A stretch of DNA of 64,000 nt from Magnolia sinica (GCF_029962835.1 NC_080591.1:45825501-45889500); one strand, 5' to 3'. Shown: positions 48,761 to 60,229, numbered from the stretch's first letter. Numbers and translations: made by a program. Notes: generated from the letters alone by a model not told the origin.

Positions 48761-49860
48761 TATGTAATTATATGTGTTTTACTTTCCAAATTAAGCCAGC
48801 TAATGTAAAAGGGGCGCTTGCTAATGAAAACTGGATAGTAGCCATACAAGATGAACTGAATCAATTCATTCGAAATGACGTGTGGTATTTAGTTCCTAGA
48901 CCAGCTAATAAACATATCATTGGAACTAAGTGGATCTTTAAAAATAAATCTAATAAGTTAGAGAATATCATAAGAAACAAGGTAAGACTGGTTGTACAAG
49001 GGTACACACAGATAGAAGGGATCGATTATGATGAAACTTTTGCCCCAATGGCTCGTCTTGAATCCATCAGATTATTCATATCCATTGCATGTTTTAAAAA
49101 GTTTAAAATTTATCAAATGGATGACAATAGTGCTTTCTTGAATGGTGATGTACATGAAGAAGTTTATGTAGAACAACTAAAGGGTTTTGAAGACCCTAAA
49201 CACACTGATCATGTGTATCACCTGAAAAAGGCATTCTATGGTTTAAAACAAGCTCCCAGGGCATGGTACGAGAAACTGACTAAGTTTTTACTAAATCATA
49301 ACTTTGTTATGGGGAGTGTTGATAAAACTTTGTTTGTTAAGAAAAGTAATAAACACATAGTATAGTGCAAATATATGTTGATGACATTATCTATGGCTCT
49401 ACATGTTTTAACCTATCTACTGAGTTTGCAGAGTTAATGAAGTCGAAGTTCAAAATGAGCATGGTTGGAGAACTGAATTACTCCATAGGTCTACAAGTGA
49501 AACAACTTAAAGACAGTATTTTCATTTCTCAAACCAAGTATGCTCTAAACTTGGTTAAGAAGTTTGGTTTTAAAAGTGGTAAGCACTTTAATACTCCTAT
49601 GAGTACAACTCATAAGCTTTCTAAAGATGCATCGGGTAAGAGCATAGATCCTTGGTTGTAATGCAATATGATCGGTAGTCTGTTATATTTAACTGTGAGT
49701 CGACCAGATATTGCATTTAGCATAGGTATTTGTGCAAGATATCAATCAGATCCTAAGGAATCGCACCTGATTGTTATTAAAAGGATTATTAGGTATGTCA
49801 TAAGTATAATTAATTTAAGTCTATGGTATCCACATGGTACTAATGTTTAATTAGCTAGAT
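48761..49860 (+). pseudogene. pol: SIRE #1 reverse transcriptase
   Basis: The frame 48772-49365 shows [80 protein letters not shown] and [15 protein letters not shown], all classic copia RT blocks. The catalytic YVDDIIYGST begins the next frame at 49365. MIGSLLYLTVSRPDIAF follows at 49668. A frameshift at about 49362 and stops at 49659 and 49848 interrupt it. The catalytic residues are still encoded. Confidence 0.92.
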
Positions 49861-50320
49861 ACTCGAATGCTGACTAGGCTGGGAATATAGACGATAGAAA
49901 ATATACTAGCGGTGGTTGGTTTTATGTTAAAAACTATTTCATTTCTTGGCATTGCAAGAAATAAAGTTCTGTATCCCTATCCATAGCTGAGGCTAAATAT
50001 ATCGCAGCCAGAAATGCTTGTACTCAGCTTGTGTGGATGAAAAGAATGTTAAACGATCATGACATTGCACAAGACATTATGATTCTATATTGCGATAACT
50101 CTAGCGCAATCAATATCTCTAAGAATCCCATCCAGCATTCCCGTACCAAACATATTAACATTTGGTATCATTATATTCGAGAATTAGTAGAAGAAAAAGT
50201 TATTTCATTGGACTATATGTAGACTGAAAATCAACTTGCTGACATATTCACTAAACCACTTGACAGAAAAAGGTTTTATAATTTAAAAATGGATATTGGT
50301 TTATGTAATTCCACTTAAGA
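49850..50320 (+). pseudogene. pol: SIRE #1 RNase H
   Basis: The sequence reads ARYSNAD, stop, AGNIDDRKYTSGGWFYV, then a stop, SIAEAKYIAARNACTQLVWM, ILYCDNSSAINISKNPIQHS and QLADIFTKPLDRKRF, ending at GLCNST and a stop near 50320. These are the usual copia RNase H blocks. The first acidic residue of the active site remains, and a stop replaces the Trp after it. It ends the pol gene. Confidence 0.88.
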
Positions 50321-50401
50321 TTTTTAAGATTACATACTTGTATTTTTATATTTTTTTATAATTTATTTTTATTTTAAAATTATAAAAATATTCAAATTTT
50401 T

Positions 50402-50485
50402 GTGCTCTCGCGACTAGTCGAGCACATACTCAACCAATCGTGGCATGACCGGTCGAGCATGTACTCGACCGGTCATGGTGCGGGG
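50402..50485 (+). promoter_or_regulatory. Palindrome array with a 34-nt hairpin upstream of the accessory frame
   Basis: CGACTAGTCG (50411-50420) is a perfect palindrome. CATGACCGGTCGAG (50444-50457) and CTCGACCGGTCATG (50464-50477) are exact reverse complements around the 6-nt loop CATGTA. The motifs match the TCGACCAGTCGA cluster of the LTR U3. The array lies between the end of pol and the accessory frame, about 280 bp before its ATG. Confidence 0.85.
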
Positions 50486-50584
50486 GCCAACGCCCCTTTT
50501 TAGGGTGAAAAATCACTTTTTCTCCCAAAAACTCATCTTCCTCACTCAGCCCTACTCCAACCCGTCAACTCATCTTCGATTCGT

Positions 50585-50734
50585 GTAAGTGCTTTATTTT
50601 CAATTTCCTTTTGGATTTAGGATCTTTGAGTCTCATCTTACTTGAATCTTGCATTTATTTTAACTTTCCTTGTGGTTTGTTAGGTTTTCTAGAAAAAAAT
50701 CTGTTGGATTTGCATCCCATTCTTTCTTTTTTAG
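50585..50734 (+). other. Possible intron in the leader of the accessory frame
   Basis: A donor-like GTAAGT is at 50585-50590, and an acceptor with a pyrimidine tract, TTCTTTCTTTTTTAG, ends at 50734. The accessory ATG lies 22 bp after it. This rests on sequence signals only. Confidence 0.35.
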
Positions 50735-50755
50735 ATTTTCTTGCTTTATCTTGTT

Positions 50756-51766
50756 ATGGAAGGCCGTCTGAAGAAAACTAGAGCTTCAGGCTCTCGGACA
50801 TCTAGTGTTAGGGTTAGATCCCTATGGCCTCCCGGTGATGATCTTGATTATGTGTGAGATTTTCGTTAATGGGAGATCATTGTTGAGCGGCCGATAAATG
50901 CAAACCATCTCACTTGATTTCAGATCATTCCTCTCCTTGTCGCTATAGGATGGCAAAATATTTTGAAGTGGGGCGGACCTGCATACTGTTCCATTATGCA
51001 GGCCATGTTTGCTTGTATAAGCGATGTCTCGATTGAAGAATTAACCTTCACAATTTCATTCAGAGAAGGTTTATATAAGGTTGATCGATTTCTTATTGCG
51101 GACCTACTCGATGTGAATGTCAATGACAACGGGATACCTATACCGGTTTTAGCCGAGAATAGAACTGAGTCAGAAAAATGACTTTTGAATTGCAAACTAT
51201 GCAACATGGACTGGGAATGGAACTCTGGGAATGCACTCTGGGCCAACCAAATGTTACCAAAATACATAGTGTTACATCGTATCTTCATTTCCAATGTTTA
51301 TCCCAGATCCGGAAATAAAGCTGAGTTAACATCTTTTATGGTTCATATTCTTCATTCTGTAGTGTTTGGTACTCATGTATGTCTTTCTTCTCTAATTTTT
51401 TATATCATTATCCAATTTCGACTTCATCCGGGTCATAGCCATGTTCCTTTTGCTTATTTGATGAACGCACTTGCATTGCACTATAATGTAGTCATGCCAA
51501 CTGGTGAAGCACATCTTGCACTTCTCCCATTCAACAATTCAAACATTAATAAGATGAATTTGAAGCTAGCACCTAGTCAAACAGATGGGGAAGCTGAGGG
51601 AGTTGGAGAGGAAGACACATTGCCCATAGACGCCATGATGGATGACATTTTTAATGAACTGGAAGAAGACGATCCTGAGACTGATCCTGATTTTCAGCCT
51701 TCTGATTTTGATGAGCACCTTTGCTCACTGGAAGAGAAGGTGGATGAACTGAATTTCCTAAGATAA
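50756..51766 (+). pseudogene. SIRE #1 accessory (post-pol) frame, putative plant transposon protein family
   Basis: This is one continuous frame of 337 codons from MEGRLKKTRASGSRTS to KVDELNFLR, interrupted by four stops (three TGA, one TAA) but no frameshift. Visible pieces are ISFREGLYKVDRFLIADLL, VLHRIFISNVYPRSGNKAE, FMVHILHSVVFGTHVCLSSL, an acidic segment (EEDDPETDPDF), and a short coiled-coil-like end. It resembles the putative plant transposon protein (Transposase_32-like) family often found in LTR elements; this is from memory. The position after pol is where SIRE and Athila elements carry envelope-like frames. One hydrophobic stretch could be a membrane segment, but the gypsy homolog lacks it. 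Function is unknown. It is homologous to 57536-58753. Confidence 0.7.
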
Positions 51767-52365
51767 TCAAATGAAGTATATGCATAAGTATTTTAGATGC
51801 ATAAATAAGGGATTACACCAAATTGATCCATCTATTCCACCTCCCTCTTCAACTAGTTCTGATTAGATCTTTTTCTTTTGTTGGACTTATATTAACTACA
51901 TAACTTTACTCTTCGTAATGACTCATATATTTAGACATGTTTAACTATGTGTGATGTGGATACTCTATTCTATTATTTTTTAATTTGCTAACATATACAC
52001 TCTTTCTTACTCTCTTCACATATTTAGATAACATATTCACATATTTTTCATCTTTTCTTCCTTTGTCATTTTATGACAAAAAGGGGGAGAAATTGGGGTA
52101 GTATATAAATTTTTATTGCTTAATCTATTTGTTTTTACATTATTATGTGATTCTAGAGTGGATGTAGAGATATAAATATGCATGTGGCATTGTGGAATTT
52201 TTTTTTTGGATCTGTATATGTATATCTTAATACAGGTCTTTACTGAGCTCAAGTTGAGGGGGAGTTGTGATTATTGGATTTAATGTGAACTGAGCGAATC
52301 TATGTATTATAAGAGGTTAATCTTCTACAAGTTGGTTTTGTCACAAATTTGACAAAGGGGGAGAT
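51767..52365 (+). other. 3' untranslated spacer and PPT of SIRE #1
   Basis: This is AT-rich sequence without a credible gene. Purine tracts AAAAAGGGGGAGA (52078-52090) and ACAAAGGGGGAGA (52352-52364) occur; the second lies directly before the 3' LTR and is the likely functional PPT. Confidence 0.75.
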
Positions 52366-53449
52366 TGTAAGTGCAATGTTGTAATTCTAGCACCCTGTAT
52401 TGTCAAATTTTGTTGTGCCAAAACACTTCAGAATATTTGACTTGTTTTGATAGATGGAATGTTCACCTTCAAGATTAAATAGATGGAAAGTTCACCTTCA
52501 TTCAATGATGATCTTCATGTTATCTACATCAACATTTAGTGTGCTACAATTATGCATGTTCAACTATGAGAACAAGTTGAAGTTCACCAAGTCCAAGTGC
52601 ACTATCTCAAGCTCAAGTTCTTGTGCATCACATGCTCAAGCTTAAGTTCAAGTGTAAGCTCAAGTTCAAGCTCAAATACATTTGATCAAGCTTAAGTCTC
52701 AAATCACATGCTCAAGACACAAGCTAAATATACGAGGTCAAGCTTCAAGTGCTTCACAATGACATATCTACCAAAGCGACCGATGTTTCAATTTCAATAC
52801 TCACATGTAAGGTATACATGACCCTAAAAAGACCTTAGGATTATGTCATTAACAATGCATATTTAATTTGGGTCATAATACTTATTTTAGGCTTTGCTTC
52901 GACTAGTCCTGGTTAGTGTTTGACTAGTCTGGGTACTAGCTCGACTAGTCCAGGGTTTTTCTCGACCAGTCCATAATTTTACTCCAAAAATTGGATAAAG
53001 TTGTTTAGTCTTCGACCAGTCGAGTACCCTACTCGACCAGTCCTAGAGACTTACTTGACCAATCGAGCAAGACTCGACTCAAACTCCATCAATGCTAATT
53101 TAATTCACTTGACCAGTCGAGCGCTGTGCTCGACCAGTCAAGCTGGTCACTTGACCAGTTGATGGTCTGTTTTATCCGATCGTGCTAAAAAAATTTGAAA
53201 ATTGGTTCTTCGAGGACCAGTCAAGCCGAGCCCTAGACTAGTTAAGGGAACCTAATTGTAGCTTATAAATTGAGGACATTTCTCAGATTTTTTCATTCAT
53301 TCCAAGCCAATTCAATCCACCACTCTGAGAGATTAGTCCCCACTATTGTGAAGCTATTATGAGGTATTTATAAATCATTTTAATAGATTTTTAGTTTCTT
53401 AATTTCTTGATCTCTTTATTCCATTCTACTTAATATAAAAGGGATTTTG
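52366..53449 (+). mobile_element. 3' LTR of SIRE #1, cut by a gypsy insertion
   Basis: It starts TGTAAGTGCAATG and is homologous to the 5' LTR through TATAAATT (53264-53271) to GGGATTTT. The palindrome cluster is at 52895-53250. The remaining about 700 bp of the LTR should lie beyond the inserted gypsy element, outside this window. Confidence 0.88.
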
Positions 53450-56400
53450 TGTAACGTTCCAAAAAAATCCGTACAAAAACCCGAGTACAACATCAGGCAG
53501 AACAACCCAAGGACCACATCCTATCATATAATTTAGACGAAATTTAGTTAAGTACTACATAATCAGTGGATTAAGCTTGAGCCACCATTTTCACAAATGG
53601 GAAGGCCTAAAACCATAAGTACCACTAACTCAATGTCATCTTAAGACCTAGGAGAAATCCCAAGGGCCTGTCACTCTCGGGAGTACATTGACACTCGGTA
53701 ACGGACCTAGACCGCACGTCGAGGGTCCGATGACCATGAAATTATAGGAAGATGTTTTTCCTATTGGGCTTGACAACCATCATGAGAATCAAGCCCAGAT
53801 AGTGTCTAGAAAAGCCCAACTTGAGCCATGAGTGAAGTGTATGGGAAACATGAATATCCTTAGAAAATAAACTGAAACTTAAGTGAATTGGGCCGTTCGC
53901 TCTTACATGAAGTTGAGGATTTCAAACCGTTGGTTTGTGACCAGACTTCACACATGGGAAAGAAAATTTTCCTGCACACATTCGCATAACCGTGGCCCCG
54001 ATTGGACACGTATGACCGTTGATCTGACACAGGCTCCCCATGGTCGATCAGCTTATCCGATCACACCAAAATCATGTCCAGGCATGGATCCACTGTCAGG
54101 GAGTGTACCCTATTATGTAGATGAGTCGTGGGCCGCCCTATGAGCCCTGTTTGTCAAAAACGGCTGCCCACAGGGTATAAACAATGTATAAGTTGGCCGT
54201 AGGGCCATTTACATCACAACTGGGGCTATAAATAGCCCTCATTTCACTCTCTCACTCTCATATACGAATTTTGCAAACCCTAAGGGAGAGAGAAGAGAAA
54301 AGAGAGAGGAGAAAAGAGCAAAGAGAGAAGAGAAACATTGGGAGATTGCTACAGAAACCTTCTTCCATGAATCCATACGCCAAATCACCGCCTCCTTACG
54401 CTACCAAACCTCATCTAGCTAGGATTTGGGTAAGAAATATCAACCCTAATATCGATGTAGAACTCTCGGATAGCTTTCGTTAACCTAGCTAACCAGTTTC
54501 ATCATTTAGGTGCCCGACGTTCCATTTTTTAGAAATGTAGAATTTAGACCGAGTCTGAGTCGAGCATACTAACGAAAGGTGCGGACTATAAATGCTTAGG
54601 TTACGGTTTATCAATGCTTTCTTGACAGCTAATGATTTATGTCTGTCTTGATTGCTGTCATATTGTCTTAAATACGTTGTTTTCTGTATAAGATACACCT
54701 ATGAACTGTGATAAATAAATGATGCACCCTATGTGTTTATTGAAATGTTTAAGTAAGCAATAAAAAGTGATTAGTGCTTTCCATGATTTCTAATCTAGGA
54801 TTCATCATTGTCATATGCATGTAAATCTCTCTGTATAAAGAATTGATAAAATATATGTTGTAACTAACGTAGTCTATGTGTTTGATAAATTGTCTAAATG
54901 AGAAAATTATTGATCAAAGATAGGATTTTGATTGTCTTATACATATGTATAATTTCCACTATGAAATCAACTAATAAATGCATGTTGTATTAGCATGGTC
55001 TAGTGTTTGATGAAATGCCCACATGAGAAATCCACATGGATTGTTTGTTGAATGCTGAGATAATTATTACACGTGGTTGTTAGCCACATTTGAGTAGGAT
55101 TGAGGCTACAAACGTAGCCTAGGCAATTGGTAAAAGTCCTTATTTGGGTGGCCGAATTAGTCTCACCACCTTGGGTAAACTCGATGAATCCAAGTCGCAT
55201 GACGATTGTCGACAGAGGCTAGGCCATGAGGGCCACTTACGCGCTCCATGTCGATTAAGTCAACGTGTGCCCGTACCAATCGAGCTTGCCTAATGAACCA
55301 ATTGACCTATTATGTGTTTACCATGTATTGACGCGACTGCTTAAATCTAAGATACCCCTCACCAATGTAAAGATCCACTTTAACCATGGTACCATGATCC
55401 ACTAAGACTCATGAGCTGGGCATGGTGGTATGGGACATCATGTCCGAGCTGTCGACCTATGCTAGGGTGACAAGCCCCCTCGTAGTGACAAGTGAGCAAC
55501 TAAGACTCGTGAGCCGGGCATAGTAGTATGGGATACCGTGTTTATGTTGTCGGCCTATGCTGGGGTGACGAGCCTCCCCATAGTGACCGTGATTACAACT
55601 TCTTACAACTTGCCTATCGTATGTGTTTGACTAGGAGTGACGAACCTACTACTTGCCTATCATATGTGTTTAACTAGGAGTGACGAACCTAGATGGATCC
55701 AAAACATAAGAGTAGGACCATTACGGTTGTCCAATGCCAAATGTTTGATTTAGGTCAATGATATAAAGGGAGGTACCCTAGCTTCCCAAACTTACTGTAT
55801 GAATAAGCTTAATTAATTACTTGGCTAACACGACCATGCATCACACTGCATTAGTTAGGATGTGCCAAACAGGCGTCGGAGTTACACCGTTTGAGGAAGT
55901 GTTGTCATATGTGAAATAGTCTATCGGAGTCGCGTGTGAGGGAGCATTGATGGGTGAGGGCATGCATCATTACTTGCACTCCATCTCTGCATTAAAAAGA
56001 GTAGTTAGGAAGTGATTGTTATGATTGCCTTATCGTTACTGCTTGATTGACTTGATAACATATGTAACTTTTACCTTATAGAACTACTAAGTTGATCACT
56101 CACTCCCACTCTGGGACGGTGTTTTAAAACACCAACCAGATGCTAATTTAGATGTAGGTACAGATGACGACTATACTCTGGAGTAGGACTTCTTGGATGA
56201 GGAGGAGGAATTCTCCTACTTCCAACTCTTAACCGGGTCGATGTAGACCACATACCGCTACGTATGGACCACTGGGACATCTGGGTTTAGTTGGACACTT
56301 TTACATATCCATATTTTATTCATTTTGAAACAATACATGTATATATTAAACCTGGTTACGTACTCATACTCCGAAAGAAACCTTGTGAAACATCCGTATA

Positions 56401-56599
56401 CTTATACAGATATGTTTAGAATTCCACACTTGCTTAACTTAATTAAATCGGGAGTATGATGTGTTGTTTAGTATAATCCCATGCATGCTTAACTCATTAA
56501 CATGAAAGAAATCTAAATACCATCATCCATAATAAATAAGTGATGTTCTGAATCTCGGGAGTAGAGCTTTGCTCGACCCTTGAAATTCAGGGCATTACA
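53450..56599 (+). mobile_element. 5' LTR of the Tekay-like element
   Basis: It runs from TGTAACGTTCC to GGGCATTACA, 3150 bp. A TATA box TATAAATA is at 54227-54234, followed by CT- and GA-rich sequence. Internal repeats around GACTCATGAGC..GTCGACCTATGCTAGGGTGACAAG lie at 55400-55580. A short frame at 54271-54483 is a by-product of the GA-rich region. Confidence 0.88.
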
Positions 56600-56602
56600 A
56601 GT

Positions 56603-56614
56603 TGGTATCAGAGC
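56603..56614 (+). other. Primer binding site of the Tekay-like element
   Basis: TGGTATCAGAGC lies three bases after the LTR end and matches initiator tRNA-Met. Confidence 0.92.
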
Positions 56615-56879
56615 ATGAATTAGATTAAACTGTACCTGGGGTAATAGGCTAACATTACACACTCCAACTTAGGAAGAGGGAGATGGAATTTAGAGATGAT
56701 ATTATCCCAATGTTTCACCGATAAACGAGACTGAGCACCGTAGCTTCTGAGGGACCTAGATCATGAGTAAAGACCTAAGTCGCCTCTGGGCCGTCGGTTG
56801 ATGGATTTGAGCTGTCAGTTGATGAGTTTCGAACTAGAGATGAATTTAAAAGATGGGAATACATGCTGTTGGACCATGA

Positions 56880-57535
56880 TAAGTGGACCCAACTCGCTTA
56901 AAACTCGAACCAACGAGTTTGGTGGGGCCCAGGGGGCCCCACAGAGCATAAATAACCACTAGGGGGGTGGCCACCGCAGATTGGTGGGGGCACCGCAGGA
57001 ATGTCCAGCAGGGCACGACATTACCGCGGGATCGGCGGCACATCGCCGGAATGTCCAGCAGGATGCGGCGGCGTCGCGGGATCGATGGCACACTGCCGGT
57101 CTGTCCAGTGGGGTGCGGCGGTGCCGCGGGATTGGCAGCGCACCGTAGCTGGTCCGATGGTGTGGGCCCCTCCCACATGTGGAGGTCCACATACACGACC
57201 CCACCTCCCCTCCCTTGCTCATTTTTACCCATTACTAAGCCCTTTACCCTTCCTAAGTCTCTCCAAACCCCATTTTCACTCTCAAATCCTCATTCCCAAG
57301 CCTTTGAATCCCACCTCTTCATTACTTTTCTTATTCACTACACCCCTCCACCTCTATCTTTCCAAATCATCTTTTTCATTTCTCCCTTTTTGCTCATTTG
57401 GGCACAAATCTAACACTTAGGGCTCCCGAAACACTCATCTTCTCAAAAATCCCTTCTAGCTATATCCCTTCCACCTCCATAGCCCTTTTTGAGATAGTGG
57501 CTGCCATTTTCTCCATTTCTACACTCCTTTCCCTT
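56880..57535 (+). promoter_or_regulatory. GC-rich tandem repeats and pyrimidine-rich leader before the accessory frame
   Basis: Three units of about 56 bp around GCGGGATCGGCGGCACAT and CGCCGGAATGTCCAGCAGG lie at 56985-57150, in a strongly GC-rich patch that stands out from the window. It is followed by about 300 bp of C- and T-rich sequence up to the ATG at 57536, like a plant 5' untranslated leader. Promoter activity is an inference. Confidence 0.5.
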
Positions 57536-58753
57536 ATGAGGAAGAAACGAGTGGCCCTAGACGAGGCCGGGCTAAGCCGTCCGACCCGTTCCAAGAAGAA
57601 GGCGAGTGCCGGAGCAAGTTCGAGTGTCGAACGGAGGTTGAAGTGGGTCCTCAACCCTCAAATCCCAGTAGAGAGGTCCCTATTGGCGAGCATTGAACTT
57701 GGTAAGTTCCGCCATCGATGAGTTGTTTTTGAAGCACACGTGGATGAGAAATTTTTTGGGATGTATCCAGTGATCGACCACCTCCTGGAGAATGGATGGG
57801 GCCCCATATTTGAAGGAAAGAGACATGCTAGTGAGGGCACCGTGCAAGCCTTCTACGCACACATAAGGGACCCAACTCTTGATCCTCTCCAGTTTACCAT
57901 CCCGTTGGTGAGAACAGTAACCAGGGCCGATGTGGACATCATGGCCTGCATCATGAGAGTGGAGCGTGGTGTTGTGCATGCCACTGAGACTAATCTCACT
58001 AGTGGGCGGCAGAGAGATCGCCACACTCACTTCCTTTGCGGCCAACTCATTAACTGGAGGCGGGAGAACAGCCTCAGAACGATGCACATGACTGACGATT
58101 ATCGCCTGCTCCACCATATATGCACGTACAGCGTGTATCCTAGATGGAGCAACTGCATGGAATACACTAGATTTATGGTGGATTTCTTGTACCGAGTTGG
58201 ACAGGGAAAAAAGGTGTGCCTGCCCACTCTTGCCTTTACCCAGATAGTTAAGCCAGCACAGTCTACTCGGGGGGACTCGTCCCTCCCATTCGGCTGACTA
58301 GTTTGTAAGATCGCCCGTAACTTTGGATTCAGGCTTCACATGGACAATCTCGCCCCTATCCATTTCATCAATGAGACTACCCTCAACAACATGAAAATAG
58401 GTCGCAGACAACGCCAGGCCCGACTTGAAGAATTAGGGGATGAGATAGAGGAAGAGACAGAAGAAGAGGAAGAAAGTGAATAAGAGGAACAGGAGGAAGA
58501 AGTGGAGGCTCAAGACTTCGACTGGGAGCCTCCCACTACTCGTGACGACCACTAGGACTGAGCCGCCCAAGATGCCCGCCTAGCCAAGGTCGAGGAAAAT
58601 CAAGAATATTTGAAGAGGAGATTCAAGAGGATGTCCCGCACTCTGAAGGCCCTCCGTGCTGCATGTAGGATAAGGGAGCACCGCCGCCTTCGCCAGAATC
58701 GAAGGATTAGTAGTATAGTTTGTAGTTACTTTTTATGTAATAGCCTTGGATAG
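57536..58753 (+). pseudogene. Accessory frame upstream of gag, homologous to the SIRE #1 post-pol frame
   Basis: This is one frame of 405 codons plus a stop, from MRKKRVALDEAGLSRPTRSK (an in-frame ATG also lies at 57398). It has about five internal stops and no frameshift. LHHICTYSVYPRWSNCMEYT and FMVDFLYRVGQGKKVCLPTL align with the SIRE frame; I count 20 identities in 41 positions without gaps. Like that frame it begins basic, has a strongly acidic segment (EEETEEEEESE) and ends in a coiled-coil-like stretch, here with an Arg-rich tail. No catalytic motif is recognised. Its place between PBS and gag is unusual; Tat/Ogre elements have an unrelated ORF1 there. Confidence 0.72.
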
Positions 58754-58870
58754 GCTTAGTTTGGATGCTAGGTTGGTAAATGTTGAAGTCTTTTGTTAGT
58801 CAGCTGTCATGTGTTATCTGTCACAGTACATGTAGTGCCATATCATATGTAACTGTGATAAATTTTGTTT

Positions 58871-58954
58871 AATAAAATACATGGAGCTCCTTTTGTTTAG
58901 AAATGTGTGGAATGTTTGGGAAAAGTTGATAATGTTACCCTAATTCTATAAATA
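58871..58954 (+). promoter_or_regulatory. AATAAA signal after the accessory frame and TATA box before gag
   Basis: AATAAA at 58871-58876 lies about 120 bp after the accessory stop. TATAAATA at 58947-58954 lies 26 bp before the gag ATG at 58980. Together they suggest separate transcription units, although AT-rich DNA gives such words by chance. Confidence 0.4.
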
Positions 58955-58979
58955 CTGTACCCTATGTTGTATATAGGGA

Positions 58980-60160
58980 ATGCCTCCTAAAACCACTCAG
59001 AATATAGCACATCTCCCACCTGGTGGGTTGATTGATGGAACCCCTTTTCCGAATGATAGCTAACAAGGCCCTAGTTTGGGTCTAGGTAGCGAGACAATGC
59101 CAGACTCTCAACCGGCCACCGACCCTACAGATGGGCCAATGGCAAATGCGCCACCAGTTCTAGGTCAAAAGCATGAGTCTTCATCGGTGCCACATATACC
59201 TCAGACAACCCCTCCCCCAAATAGATTGGAGTAGATGATGCTCTTGATGCAACAATAAAAACAGGTCCTAGCGACTATAGCGGGGGCCATTACACAGAAT
59301 ATGAATGTGGCCCCACCGATGCAACATGTACAGGCTACTGGAACAATGGCTGTAAGTGGCCTATTTAAACGTTTCCAATGCCTCCATCTTCCTACATTCG
59401 CGAGTACCCATAGACCCGAGGAGGCCGAGTATTGGTTGGATAGAATATCCAAGATGTTAAGGCCATTACACTACTCTGAAGCGGAACAGGTCGAGTTTGT
59501 TACATACATGTTTGAGAAGGAGGCTAGCTTATGGTGGGACAGTGTCCTTCGAACCATTCTTATGGGGTTTGTATGGATGTGGGACGGGTTCAAGGTATGT
59601 TTCCACAAGAAATACTTTCCCCTCACCTATCGCAATGAGAAAGAGGGTGAATTCCTCCGCCTCAGGCAAGGGTGAATGACAGTAGCAGAGTATGAGAACT
59701 GCTTCACAGAGCTAGCTAGATATGCTCCCTTGATTTTGGCTAATGAGCCGATAAGAATGCGGCGATTCTCGAAAGGGTTGCGGGCTGACATCCACACCAA
59801 GATGTGTTGTGCTAGCATTCCTACCTATGCTGAATTGGTGAACATGTCCTTGCGAGCTGAGTAAGACGGTGAGCGGGTGTCCCGAACACACTTGCCAATG
59901 GGCCCGAGTCCTCGGCCCAAATTTCAAACCCGGCCACTTCTCGGAAAGAGGCCGCATATGAACTCGCCTCCAAGACCAATGGCTCCACCGACTCAGTAAA
60001 GGTGTTTCGATCTTATGTGTACCAACTGCAATAGAGCGGGCCACACTGACCCCTTCTGCTTTACCAAGATGAGGGATAAGGGCTACACAGCACCTCAAAG
60101 GGTCAACTGCTCGCCCCTGCACGCTATTTTAGGCCCTCTTTTATGATCTGTAGCACTGGC
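58980..60160 (+). pseudogene. gag: Gag of the Tekay-like element
   Basis: It begins MPPKTTQNIAHLPPGG and keeps one frame through the capsid region, broken only by stops. Capsid motifs are EEAEYWLDRISKMLRPLHYS, FEKEASLWWDSVL, KYFPLTYRNEKEGEFLRLRQ, TVAEYENCFTELARYAPLIL and RRFSKGLRADIHTKM. A Pro-rich segment and an intact knuckle, CTNCNRAGHTDPFC (about 60018-60060), follow. The spacing and motifs are those of Tekay/Del and CRM chromovirus gags. Protease follows in the same region. Confidence 0.88.
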
Positions 60161-60229
60161 ACAACCATACAAATGACCTCCTGTATCCCAAAATAGGCCG
60201 CCTCAACGGCTTATGACAGCACCGCCTAA

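Larger units (their letters stand above)
43664..53449 (+). mobile_element. SIRE-type Ty1-copia element #1
   Basis: The order is 5' LTR (43664-45484), PBS, gag, protease, integrase, RT and RNase H, an extra frame after RNase H, PPT, and a 3' LTR (52366 on) that is cut at 53449 by another element. Integrase before RT is the copia order. The gag type, long post-pol region and extra 3' frame fit the SIRE/Maximus lineage. All genes carry stops. The 5' flank is CTATA; the matching duplication lies beyond the window. Confidence 0.9.

Noticed and set aside
51300..51420. Envelope glycoprotein with a membrane segment in the SIRE accessory frame
   Set aside because: One hydrophobic stretch exists, but the homologous gypsy frame has polar residues there. 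No signal peptide or cleavage site is seen.
56846..57420. Several overlapping frames on both strands in the GC-rich block
   Set aside because: GC-rich DNA has few stops, and the frames just follow the 56-bp tandem repeat.
57536..58753. A host gene
   Set aside because: It lies between a PBS and gag of one element, has several stops, and resembles a protein family found in LTR elements.
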